Shown here: one piece after another, positions 1-5,509 of the stretch
Layout of the letters: each line of letters starts with the position of its first letter
Position numbering within the stretch: the first letter of the stretch is position 1
Source of the DNA: JAFDVL01 sp043736395
GTDB taxonomy: Bacteria; Acidobacteriota; Blastocatellia; RBC074
Length of the DNA stretch: 9,797 nt
Assembly (NCBI GenBank): GCA_043736395.1
Contig: JAYTCQ010000298.1
Coordinates: 1-9,797, forward strand
Direction of reading: 5' to 3'
Made by a program: the position numbers and the translations under genes
Notes under the pieces: generated by a model
Databases searched by the model: none
Seen by the model: only the letters and a program-made list of their open reading frames with translations
What the model was told of the DNA's origin: nothing

Positions 1-276
1 AATGAATTGGCATCAGCAGAATCTGAATATGCCGAGGCGTTGGAAATCAGGCGGAAATTAGCCTCCGTCAATCCTGCTTCTTATTTGCCTCATGTGGCAA
101 TGACGCTCAACAATCTGGCGATTTTGCACAGAGCTAAAAATGAATTGGCGATGGCGGAATCCGAATATGCCGAGGCATTGCAAATCAGGCGGAAATTAGC
201 CGCCGTCAATCCTGCTTCTTATTTGCCTCATGTGGCAAAGACGCTCATAAGCATTGCGATTTATCATTTTTATTCA
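1..276 (+). repeat. 138-bp in-frame tandem repeat within the TPR gene
   Basis: Copy 1 is 1-138 and copy 2 is 139-276; both begin AATGAATTGG. Over the first 105 or so bases the copies differ at only about ten positions, and a 36-base block around the NPASYLPHVA codons is identical. They diverge over the last 30 bases. The period is 46 codons, longer than a classic 34-residue TPR and close to the 42-residue kinesin-light-chain type. Near identity at DNA level points to recent duplication or gene conversion, so copy number may vary between strains. Confidence 0.85.
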
Positions 277-450
277 GTGCCAGATCGTGATCGTTCGATT
301 AACTATTTGCTGGAGGCTGTCAGGATTTTGTCGCCGATTGCTGAAGCTGTGCCGTACACACAAAGATATCTGCAAACGGCTCTAACGGTGTTGCAACAAG
401 ACTGGAGATTGAGCGAAGAAGAGATTCAGCAAATGCTGACTGAGAAATGA
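1..450 (+). CDS. TPR-repeat protein, 3' part only (5' end outside window)
   Basis: The frame is open from the first base and ends at TGA 448-450, so this is the C-terminal 149 residues of a longer protein. It holds two tandem tetratricopeptide units of 46 residues, each running NELA..AESEYAEAL.IRRKLA followed by VNPASYLPHVA and a TLNNLA-type helix. The second unit decays into a non-repeat tail (DRSINYLLEAVRI onward) rich in helix formers that ends in LSEEEIQQMLTEK. TPR units of this kind form helical superhelices that bind other proteins. No catalytic residues are visible. In related proteins the missing N-terminus often carries more TPRs and sometimes a STAND ATPase, CHAT or other effector domain; which applies here cannot be told. 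The TTG at base 7 is an internal Leu codon, not a start. The TPR call is firm; the function is unknown. Confidence 0.85.
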   Translation, partial: NELASAESEYAEALEIRRKLASVNPASYLPHVAMTLNNLAILHRAKNELAMAESEYAEALQIRRKLAAVNPASYLPHVAKTLISIAIYHFYSVPDRDRSINYLLEAVRILSPIAEAVPYTQRYLQTALTVLQQDWRLSEEEIQQMLTEK

Positions 451-477
451 GCCAACGCTATTGCATCTCGCTTAAAG

Positions 478-506
478 CTTTCAGAGCAGGAAATTTCCGG
501 TACAAT
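478..506 (+). promoter_or_regulatory. Possible sigma70-type promoter before the DUF5678-like gene
   Basis: TACAAT at 501-506 matches the -10 consensus at five of six positions and lies 18 bases before the ATG at 525. The hexamer 17 bases upstream, CTTTCA at 478-483, is a poor -35. A 10-bp palindrome, GGAAATTTCC, sits at 489-498 between them. The 74-base gap to the TPR gene would also permit read-through, so this is only a candidate. Confidence 0.25.
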
Positions 507-524
507 AGAAGTTGAGGTTACGCT

Positions 525-899
525 ATGGAAAACATTACATTTGAACACGCGGTCGAAATCGTGAAGGCGTTGCCATCCAAAGACCGCGAGCGGTTCATTG
601 AATGGTTCAATCGGCAGGAACAACTTGACGCTACGACAGACAAACATCCGGTGACTGAAACTGCGACAATGCCTGCACTCATAGAAAAACGAGAAGAACG
701 TTTTCAACGTGCCTTACAATGGCTGGATAAAAATAAGCCGAACTATTTGGGACAATGGGTCGCACTGGACGGAGATCGCTTGCTCGCCGCTGGCACAGAT
801 GGCAAACAAGTCTATGCTAAGGCTGTTGCCGCTGGCGTCGCCTCTCCATTGTTACAACAAATCAGAGCAGAAGATGATTTACCTTTCGGAGGATGGTAG
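525..899 (+). CDS. DUF5678-like small protein, partner of downstream aspartic protease
   Basis: A 124-residue soluble protein with no signal peptide or membrane segment. Residues 1-33 form a predicted helical segment (FEHAVEIVKALPSKDRERFIEWF) like the N-terminus of some antitoxin-type proteins. Residues 34-55 look like a linker. Residues 58-124 resemble the DUF5678 domain: YLGQWVALDGDRLLAAGTD, an AGV.SPLL segment and a C-terminal DLPFGGW. The family has no established biochemical role that I know of. GAGG at 514-517, seven bases before the ATG, supports the start. The stop lies two bases before the protease ATG at 902, and that gene's Shine-Dalgarno lies inside this coding region, so the two are almost certainly one transcript. 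The family call is from memory of the motif pattern, with moderate confidence; coding status is strong. Confidence 0.8.
   Translation: MENITFEHAVEIVKALPSKDRERFIEWFNRQEQLDATTDKHPVTETATMPALIEKREERFQRALQWLDKNKPNYLGQWVALDGDRLLAAGTDGKQVYAKAVAAGVASPLLQQIRAEDDLPFGGW
888..892 (+). promoter_or_regulatory. Shine-Dalgarno GGAGG deciding the protease start
   Basis: GGAGG at 888-892 lies nine bases before the ATG at 902, an ideal distance. It directly abuts the in-frame ATG at 893, where it could not act. This favours the start at 902. The site sits inside the last codons of the upstream gene, a typical translational-coupling arrangement. Confidence 0.7.
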
Positions 900-901
900 G
901 A

Positions 902-1309
902 ATGGCGGAATCATTGAGCTTTAGCGTTGTTCACAGCTATGACACACGAAAAGCTGGAATTACCGTAGACGTAATGCTACGCCTCGGTGAAAAAGAAATA
1001 GAAGTAGCGACAAAACTTGATACAGGTGCATCGTTTTGCATCTTCCAACGAATTTACGGCGAACTGCTTGGGCTTGATATTGAGCAGGGACAAAGAGAAA
1101 TAATTGGAACTCCCGTTGGTAGCTTCATCGCTTATGGGCACGAAATCGGGATTGCAGTTCTTGGCATTGAAACAAGTTCTATGGTCTATTTCGCCGCCGA
1201 TGAAAATTTCTCACGCAACGTGCTTGGACGACAAGGCTGGTTAGATCGTGTGCGCCTGGGCTTGATTGATTACGAAGGCAAATTATTTTTGAGCGACTAT
1301 CACGATTAG
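902..1309 (+). CDS. Retropepsin-like (clan AA) aspartic protease
   Basis: A 135-residue protein with the one-lobe aspartic protease pattern: a beta-rich N-terminus, the active-site motif LDTGAS at residues 39-44 with catalytic Asp40, and the second hydrophobic-Gly signature NVLGRQGWLDRVRLGL at 106-121, followed by a final strand DYEGKLFL. Only one D-T-G motif is present, so it should work as a homodimer as retroviral and DUF1758/gag-asp-type proteases do. No signal peptide is seen, so the likely location is the cytoplasm. The substrate is unknown. It follows the DUF5678-like gene with a two-base gap and a Shine-Dalgarno inside that gene. The partner may be its substrate, inhibitor or adaptor, but that is inference. 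The alternative ATG at 893 adds only three residues and has no usable ribosome site. Confidence 0.82.
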   Translation: MAESLSFSVVHSYDTRKAGITVDVMLRLGEKEIEVATKLDTGASFCIFQRIYGELLGLDIEQGQREIIGTPVGSFIAYGHEIGIAVLGIETSSMVYFAADENFSRNVLGRQGWLDRVRLGLIDYEGKLFLSDYHD

Positions 1310-1320
1310 CCAGTGAAAAA

Positions 1321-1378
1321 TGTGGAGCGATTTCTTTAATCGCGTCTCGCATTTCGCGATTAAAGAAATCGCTCCACA
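1321..1378. repeat. Perfect 24-bp inverted repeat between convergent genes
   Basis: The left arm 1321-1344 (begins TGTGGAGCGATTTC) and right arm 1355-1378 (ends GAAATCGCTCCACA) are exact reverse complements around a 10-base loop, TCTCGCATTT. The element fills most of the 73-base space between the protease stop and the ggt stop, so the RNA from either side would form a long hairpin. There is no U-tract on either side, so it is not a classic intrinsic terminator, although it could block read-through or protect 3' ends. The perfect arms suggest a recently acquired dispersed REP or MITE-like unit. Confidence 0.85.
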
Positions 1379-1382
1379 ACTT

Positions 1383-3098
1383 TCAATACCCAACCGCTTT
1401 CCCACCTCTTCTTGGATCACTCGCACCTAATCTCACGCCTGTTTTCGGATCAATCATAATCGCTTCGCAATCGCCCATCCGGCGCGGCTTGTCCGTGAAT
1501 TGGTGCCCCATCGTGCTTAATTTATCTTTCACATCCGCGACAATTCCGCCGGGTTCGTAGACGATTTGGTCGGGCATCCATTGATGATGGATGCGGGGGG
1601 CGTCTACGGCTTCCTGCATTGTCATGCCGTGGTCAATGACGTTGATGATCGTTTGTAGGACGGTATTTATTATGGTCGGGCCGCCGGGACTGCCGAGGGC
1701 GAACCATACTTTTCCGTCTTTTAAAACAATTGTCGGAGTCATCGCGGACAGCGGACGTTTGCGGGCAGCGACGGCATTTTTTTCGCTTTGCAATAAGCCG
1801 TACATATTCGCGGTTCCGGGCTTTGCGGCGAAGTCATCCATTTCGTTGTTGAGCAAAAATCCTGCGCCTTCGACCGTCGCATAGCTGCCGAAGCTGCCGT
1901 TCAGCGTGTAGGTATTCGTCGCGACATTGCCGTCTTTATCAATCACGGTGAAGTGCGTCGTCTCAGTGGATTCATATCCGGTCGGCTTCCCTTGTTTGAT
2001 TTTTGCGGAGGTTGAAGCGCGTGCCAAATTGATCGAAGCCGCTTGTTTATCGGCATAGCTTTTTTCGACTAATCCAGCGACGGGGACTTTCACAAAATCG
2101 GTGTCGCCTAAATATTCCGAACGATCCGCGAAGGCGCGGCGCATCGCTTCGACTTTGACGTGCAGCTCGCGCGAAGAATTGAATCCCATCGAAGCCAGAT
2201 CGTAACGTCCCAACATATTCAGCATTTCAATCAGGGCAATCCCGCCCGAAGACGGCGGCGGCATCGTAATGATTTCGTTGCCGCGATACATCGCACGAAG
2301 CGGTTCGCGTTCTTTGACTTGATAGTTTTTCAAATCCTCCATCGTCATCCAACCATCAGCATTTTTCTTCATGCTGTCGGCGATGAGACGCGCTGTTTCG
2401 CCTTCGTAAAATTCGCGTGGGCCGTTCTTAATCATTCGATCAAATGTAGCGGCAAGTTCAGGCTGAACAAATTTTTCGCCTTCTTCATACGGCTTGCCAT
2501 CGCGAAGATAAATTCGTTTTGATTCAGGGAAAAGAGTTAGTTTATCGCTCGAATTTTTGATGCTGGTTTCTAAAGGATAGGAAACCGTGAAGCCGCCCGC
2601 AGCCAATCTTCGTGCGGGTTCGCAGACATCAGCCCATTTCATCGTGCCGTATTTTTCCAGCGCGTGCGCCATCCCCGCAACCGTACCTGGAACGCCTGCC
2701 GCTTTGTATCCAACCACCGAAGAATCTTTGATGTAATCACCTTTCGCGTCGAGATAAATATTGCGGTGCGCTTTCGCGGGAGCCATCTCGCGGTAATCAA
2801 TCGCTACGGCTTTGCCATCAGCGCGGCGAATCAGCATAAAGCCGCCGCCACCGAGGTTTCCGGCCTCAGGCCATACCACGGCAAGGGCTAAGCCAACGGC
2901 GACGGCTGCGTCTACGGCATTGCCTCCGCGCTTCATAATGTCTACGCCGACCTGCGAAGTGATTTCGCTGACGGAGGCGACCATCCCGTTTTTGCCGCGT
3001 ACGGGTGCGCGTGAAGCGGCGCGATTGACAGGCGTCACAAACAGCGAAAGAATGAGAATAAAGCAAAGAGTGGTGATGAATGATTTTTTGATGTGCAT
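1383..3098 (-). CDS. ggt: Gamma-glutamyltransferase (glutathione hydrolase) precursor, periplasmic
   Basis: Transfers or hydrolyses the gamma-glutamyl group of glutathione and related compounds in the periplasm; made as a precursor that cuts itself into large and small subunits. It has 571 residues from the chosen start, the usual family length. Residues 1-28 are a signal peptide (MHIKKS, a hydrophobic core, cleavage near VNRA-A). The large subunit shows NLGGGGFML (81-89) and DYREMAPA with substrate-binding Arg103. The nucleophile is Thr380, first T of TTHFTVIDKDGN, which also starts the small subunit. Next come NNEMDDF with the DD pair 421-422, a lid-type insertion after AAKPG, PLSAMTPT (449-456) and GSPGG (469-473). 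The usual Ser-Ser pair is Ser451-Ala452. An ATG at 3128 would add ten hydrophobic residues but lies inside a palindromic repeat and spoils the signal peptide, so 3098 is preferred. It is probably expressed with, or 62-92 bases after, the upstream minus-strand genes. Confidence 0.95.
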   Translation of the reverse strand: MHIKKSFITTLCFILILSLFVTPVNRAASRAPVRGKNGMVASVSEITSQVGVDIMKRGGNAVDAAVAVGLALAVVWPEAGNLGGGGFMLIRRADGKAVAIDYREMAPAKAHRNIYLDAKGDYIKDSSVVGYKAAGVPGTVAGMAHALEKYGTMKWADVCEPARRLAAGGFTVSYPLETSIKNSSDKLTLFPESKRIYLRDGKPYEEGEKFVQPELAATFDRMIKNGPREFYEGETARLIADSMKKNADGWMTMEDLKNYQVKEREPLRAMYRGNEIITMPPPSSGGIALIEMLNMLGRYDLASMGFNSSRELHVKVEAMRRAFADRSEYLGDTDFVKVPVAGLVEKSYADKQAASINLARASTSAKIKQGKPTGYESTETTHFTVIDKDGNVATNTYTLNGSFGSYATVEGAGFLLNNEMDDFAAKPGTANMYGLLQSEKNAVAARKRPLSAMTPTIVLKDGKVWFALGSPGGPTIINTVLQTIINVIDHGMTMQEAVDAPRIHHQWMPDQIVYEPGGIVADVKDKLSTMGHQFTDKPRRMGDCEAIMIDPKTGVRLGASDPRRGGKAVGY

Positions 3099-3122
3099 AA
3101 ATATAAGAAAAAAAAGTATCGT

Positions 3123-3170
3123 AAACATCTTGTTTGCGACGCCGAATTCGGAGCTGCAAACAGGATGTTT
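3123..3170. repeat. Palindromic repeat just upstream of ggt
   Basis: The arms AAACATCTTGTTTGC (3123-3137) and GCAAACAGGATGTTT (3156-3170) pair at 14 of 15 positions. The 18-base loop contains a second perfect palindrome, CCGAATTCGG (3142-3151). It fills the short gap between the secreted-protein gene and ggt on the minus strand and could act as an mRNA hairpin between them. The nested design resembles dispersed REP-type units. It contributes the false upstream ATG of ggt at 3126-3128. Confidence 0.75.
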
Positions 3171-3190
3171 GCTGTACGCTTCACAGATAA

Positions 3191-3916
3191 TTATTCCGTC
3201 GAGATAAGCGTCCCTTCAAACCGTTCAAGCTTAGTATTAAAGCGAATTTCGTATTTATCAAGTGTGCCGCCGCGTCCACGATAATCAATGCTGTAACGCC
3301 ACAACCCTAATTTTACAGGCTTTTTTGCAAACAAATAATCTACCCACAACGGCTCATCTGTTTTTTTATCTTTGCCGATTCCAACGCTCAGATGTGTTTT
3401 GTATTGAATTACTTTGTCCTGCGCTGCGCTGTAACCAATCAATGAAGTCGGCAATCCCATACAAGCAATGGCATCAAACAAAGCAAATTCCAGAGTTTTG
3501 CCATCGCCGTTGTAATCTTGCAACCACATGATTTTTGGCTTGGCTTCCGTTTTCGGTTTACCATTTGGAACGTGGTAATAATGCCCTGCTTCGATTTTGT
3601 AAGGAATATCTATTGTCGCTTCTGCGCCTTCGGAGCTTTCAATTTCCAGCGTTTGCAACGATTTTTTTGTGCGAGAATCAACGACTGTCACACGCAACTT
3701 TCCCGTGTAATGATGACCTCTGGTGACATCAGGGCAAGTGTAAATATCATCCTCAACATCGCGCGGATGGCGCTTCGGATTCAGCATCCATAACACCAGC
3801 GTACGATTTTTGGCGGGGATGGTTTGCGTTTCCAAAATCTTTGCACCGTTTGGCAAACCATACTCATTCGCGGTGCGCGGTGAAAAAAATGTCAGTAAAA
3901 AAAGAATCGTCAGCAT
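3191..3916 (-). CDS. Hypothetical secreted protein with EF-hand-like loop
   Basis: A 241-residue protein I do not recognise. Residues 1-16 (MLTILFLLTFFSPRTA) look like a short signal peptide with little positive charge before the core, so export is likely but not certain. The mature part is beta-rich and polar with aromatic patches. It contains W131-LQDYNGDGKTLEF, where Asp134, Asn136 and Asp138 match the Dx[DN]xDG calcium loop seen in EF-hands and VCBS/FG-GAP-type repeats. There are two cysteines, 61 and 152. The start at 3916 overlaps the stop of the upstream gene as TAATG, giving translational coupling. A longer reading from 4009 would run through the tail of that gene and bury the signal peptide, so it is rejected. 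It belongs to the acpS-EEP transcript. Confidence 0.75.
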   Translation of the reverse strand: MLTILFLLTFFSPRTANEYGLPNGAKILETQTIPAKNRTLVLWMLNPKRHPRDVEDDIYTCPDVTRGHHYTGKLRVTVVDSRTKKSLQTLEIESSEGAEATIDIPYKIEAGHYYHVPNGKPKTEAKPKIMWLQDYNGDGKTLEFALFDAIACMGLPTSLIGYSAAQDKVIQYKTHLSVGIGKDKKTDEPLWVDYLFAKKPVKLGLWRYSIDYRGRGGTLDKYEIRFNTKLERFEGTLISTE

Positions 3917-4890
3917 TAATTTTTCTTCGGTGGGGCGAATAATAATTTTACTTCTAACGGTAAGTGATCGGAACCAATGTCGCGTCCGGTCTTCACGCTG
4001 GAGACCCATATTTCAGGGCTGATTAAGCATTGGTCAATTGGAATCATCAATGGTTTCAGCATCAACCACGATGGCCAACTTGGATTGATAAAACTTTTGG
4101 CTCTAGTGCGAACGTTGACCAATTTCGTTTGCTCAAGCAAGCGATTGTGATGGTATGACCACATTGTATCATTGAAATCGCCGAGCAAAATTTTCTGATT
4201 CGTCAGCGTATTCATGTAATTTGCCGTCGCGTCAAATTGCCGGTTTCGCGCGGCAGCTTTGCCCGGCGAAATCGGAGTCGGCGGGTGCATCGTCACGAAA
4301 TCTACCATGTGTTCACCGACCTTGAATTGCGCATACAAGCTCAAGCGACAACCCACGCAAAGATCAAGCGTTTCAATTTTCTCAAAAGGAATTTTGCTAT
4401 AAATTGCGATGCCGGAACCTTTTGCATTCGGCTCAATTTTTGTGTAGGGAAATGTCTTCGGCAATTCAGAGAGATGCGGCATCCAATCATTGTTAATTTC
4501 CTGCAAAACCAGTACGTCCGGTGACGATTCTTTCACGTAGGAAATTAATTGAGCGTAGTCTGTATTGTCATATTCAACGTTGGAGTGAATCAGCCGAATC
4601 GAGGCCCAACCATCAGGATCAGGATCATTATCCATGAGGCTTTCAACCGTCCACGGATACAAAACAACTGAATTTAAAATCAGACAAATCAACGCAACCC
4701 CAATCCAGCGCCATTTTTTGGTGAAGAGAAAAACCGCCAATAAAATCAAGGCTCCAAGCCAGTAGTAGACGTGAAAATGATTGGTTAAATCCAGCAGATA
4801 ATTGAAGCGTCCGAGATAGCCGAGCAAACTACAAACCAGAATTATGAGAATGCCGAGTACCGCGAGATTATGAATTTTCAGAATTTTCAA
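3916..4890 (-). CDS. Membrane-anchored endonuclease/exonuclease/phosphatase family protein
   Basis: A 324-residue protein with three N-terminal membrane segments (about 10-27, 39-56 and 60-80) followed by an EEP (DNase I-like) fold. EEP catalytic marks are in order: SNVEYDN with Asn104, VLQEIN with metal-binding Glu131, a VTMHPP strand with His202, LLGDFND (236-241) with Asp238 and Asn240, IDQCL with Asp286, and the terminal GSDHLP with Asp308-His309. The set is complete, so an active Mg-dependent phosphodiesterase or phosphatase is expected. The membrane-plus-EEP layout resembles the YafD group, whose substrate is not settled; the topology could place the domain outside the cytoplasm. The start is TTG, supported by GGAGG four bases upstream and by a TTGA overlap with the acpS stop; no nearby ATG exists. 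The stop overlaps the next start (TAATG). Confidence 0.88.
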   Translation of the reverse strand: MKILKIHNLAVLGILIILVCSLLGYLGRFNYLLDLTNHFHVYYWLGALILLAVFLFTKKWRWIGVALICLILNSVVLYPWTVESLMDNDPDPDGWASIRLIHSNVEYDNTDYAQLISYVKESSPDVLVLQEINNDWMPHLSELPKTFPYTKIEPNAKGSGIAIYSKIPFEKIETLDLCVGCRLSLYAQFKVGEHMVDFVTMHPPTPISPGKAAARNRQFDATANYMNTLTNQKILLGDFNDTMWSYHHNRLLEQTKLVNVRTRAKSFINPSWPSWLMLKPLMIPIDQCLISPEIWVSSVKTGRDIGSDHLPLEVKLLFAPPKKN

Positions 4891-5258
4891 TCGACCTCCA
4901 AAAGTACCTGCGCGATGGCGTATTCAACGGAATGTGACATCGAAACATGAGCGCGGGAGACCTTTAACTTTTTCACTAATTCCGCAGCGCGTCCGTGAAA
5001 GATTATAGTTGGCGCGCCTTCTGAGGAAGAGATAATTTCTACGTCGTGCCACGAAAGCGCAGTTACCGGAGTTGCTGCGCCGATGGCTTTTCTGGCGGCT
5101 TCTTTTGCGGCAAAGCGGGCGGCGTATTTCTCTGTGCGGCGAGATGGTTCACAATAGGCAATCTCGCGTGGCGTAAAGACTCGCTCGATAAATCGGGGAG
5201 TCAACGCCCGCTCGATGCGGCGAATTTCGATGATGTCGATGCCAATTCCGATGATCAT
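4887..5258 (-). CDS. acpS: Holo-[acyl-carrier-protein] synthase
   Basis: Transfers 4'-phosphopantetheine from coenzyme A to the conserved serine of acyl carrier protein, the activating step for fatty acid synthesis; cytoplasmic and active as a trimer. The protein has 123 residues, the normal AcpS length. Family marks are GIGIDIIEIRRI at 4-15 with metal-binding Asp8, the RFAAKEAARKAIG helix at 48-60 with Glu53, and VSMSHS at 105-110 with His109, then the final strand VEYAIAQVLLE. Only one ATG fits (5256-5258); its Shine-Dalgarno is weak. It heads a minus-strand run and its TGA overlaps the TTG start of the EEP gene. In many genomes acpS sits beside pdxJ or a nnrD-type gene, so this neighbour is less usual. 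Its promoter must lie in or next to the repeat-filled spacer 5259-5509. Confidence 0.95.
   Translation of the reverse strand: MIIGIGIDIIEIRRIERALTPRFIERVFTPREIAYCEPSRRTEKYAARFAAKEAARKAIGAATPVTALSWHDVEIISSSEGAPTIIFHGRAAELVKKLKVSRAHVSMSHSVEYAIAQVLLEVD
4895..4899 (-). promoter_or_regulatory. Shine-Dalgarno GGAGG deciding the TTG start of the EEP gene
   Basis: On the minus strand GGAGG is followed by TCGA and then TTGA, in which TTG starts the EEP gene and TGA stops acpS. The strong site inside the end of acpS supports both the rare TTG start and coupled translation. Confidence 0.7.
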
Positions 5259-5312
5259 AAATTTAGGATTTTGATCTTAGATGCGCAACGACTGGAGCGC
5301 AAGACTGGGAGC

Positions 5313-5494
5313 GCCAGCATCCAGCTGGCCGCGTTTGCCAGCGAAGCGCAGCAAACGCTCCGTGGCGTGCGCGTTTTTGCATGTAGTCCCGCCTTCAGGC
5401 GGAATGTCGTAATAATGTAAGTCATTCCGCCTGAAAGCGGGACTACATACGCGAGCGGCGTTGCACGCGCTCGCGGAGCCAGCAGGATACTGGC
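5313..5494. repeat. Composite palindromic (REP/MITE-like) element in divergent promoter region
   Basis: About 180 bases with nested inverted repeats. The outer ends, GCCAGCATCCAGCTGGC (5313-5329) and, inverted, GCCAGTATCCTGCTGGC (5478-5494), match at 15 of 17 positions and are each nearly palindromic. Inside lie hairpin GCGTTTGC/GCAAACGC (5331-5338 with 5351-5358), a long central palindrome (5381-5448) and hairpin CGCGAGCG/CGCTCGCG (5450-5457 with 5468-5475). No transposase is encoded. It occupies most of the 251-base spacer between divergent acpS and pgeF, so it may carry, displace or insulate their promoters. The flanking ACTGGGAGCGC-type sequence looks like dispersed repeats I recall from acidobacterial and related genomes; this needs a genome search. 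Confidence 0.75.
5381..5448. repeat. Central 26-bp inverted repeat of the composite element
   Basis: The arms 5381-5406 and 5423-5448 are reverse complements at 25 of 26 positions, separated by 16 bases. Each arm holds its own small palindrome (CCGCCTTCAGGCGG in the left, CCGCCTGAAAGCGG in the right), so it can fold as a cruciform of hairpins. The ends read ATGTAGTCCC and GGGACTACAT. Translation of this stretch yields the spurious 'SPAFRRND'-type peptide often misannotated as a gene. Confidence 0.85.
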
Positions 5495-5509
5495 AGTCCA
5501 AGTTTAATT

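Noticed and set aside
1..276. CRISPR-like array from the 138-bp repeats
   Set aside because: Only two adjacent copies, no spacers, and in frame within a TPR coding region.
426..707. 93-residue minus-strand frame opposite the DUF5678-like gene
   Set aside because: Antisense shadow; its Cys/Phe/His-rich composition looks like a reverse translation artefact.
893..901. ATG at 893 as protease start
   Set aside because: It directly follows the GGAGG with no spacing; the ATG at 902 has ideal spacing.
709..924. 71-residue plus-strand frame inside the DUF5678-like gene
   Set aside because: It overlaps a better supported gene in another frame and has no family features or ribosome site of its own.
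3099..3128. Upstream ATG of ggt at 3128
   Set aside because: The codon is part of a palindromic repeat and the added residues disturb the normal signal peptide layout.
3917..4009. N-terminal extension of the secreted protein to 4009
   Set aside because: It runs through the coding end of the EEP gene in another frame, is Arg-rich and would bury the signal peptide starting at 3916.
4887..5258. Frameshift or truncation of acpS
   Set aside because: All family motifs and the normal length are present; the end overlap is a coupling signal, not damage.
5277..5501. 74-residue minus-strand reading frame between acpS and pgeF
   Set aside because: It is a translation of the composite palindromic element (SPAFRRND-type peptide), with no Shine-Dalgarno and low-complexity content.
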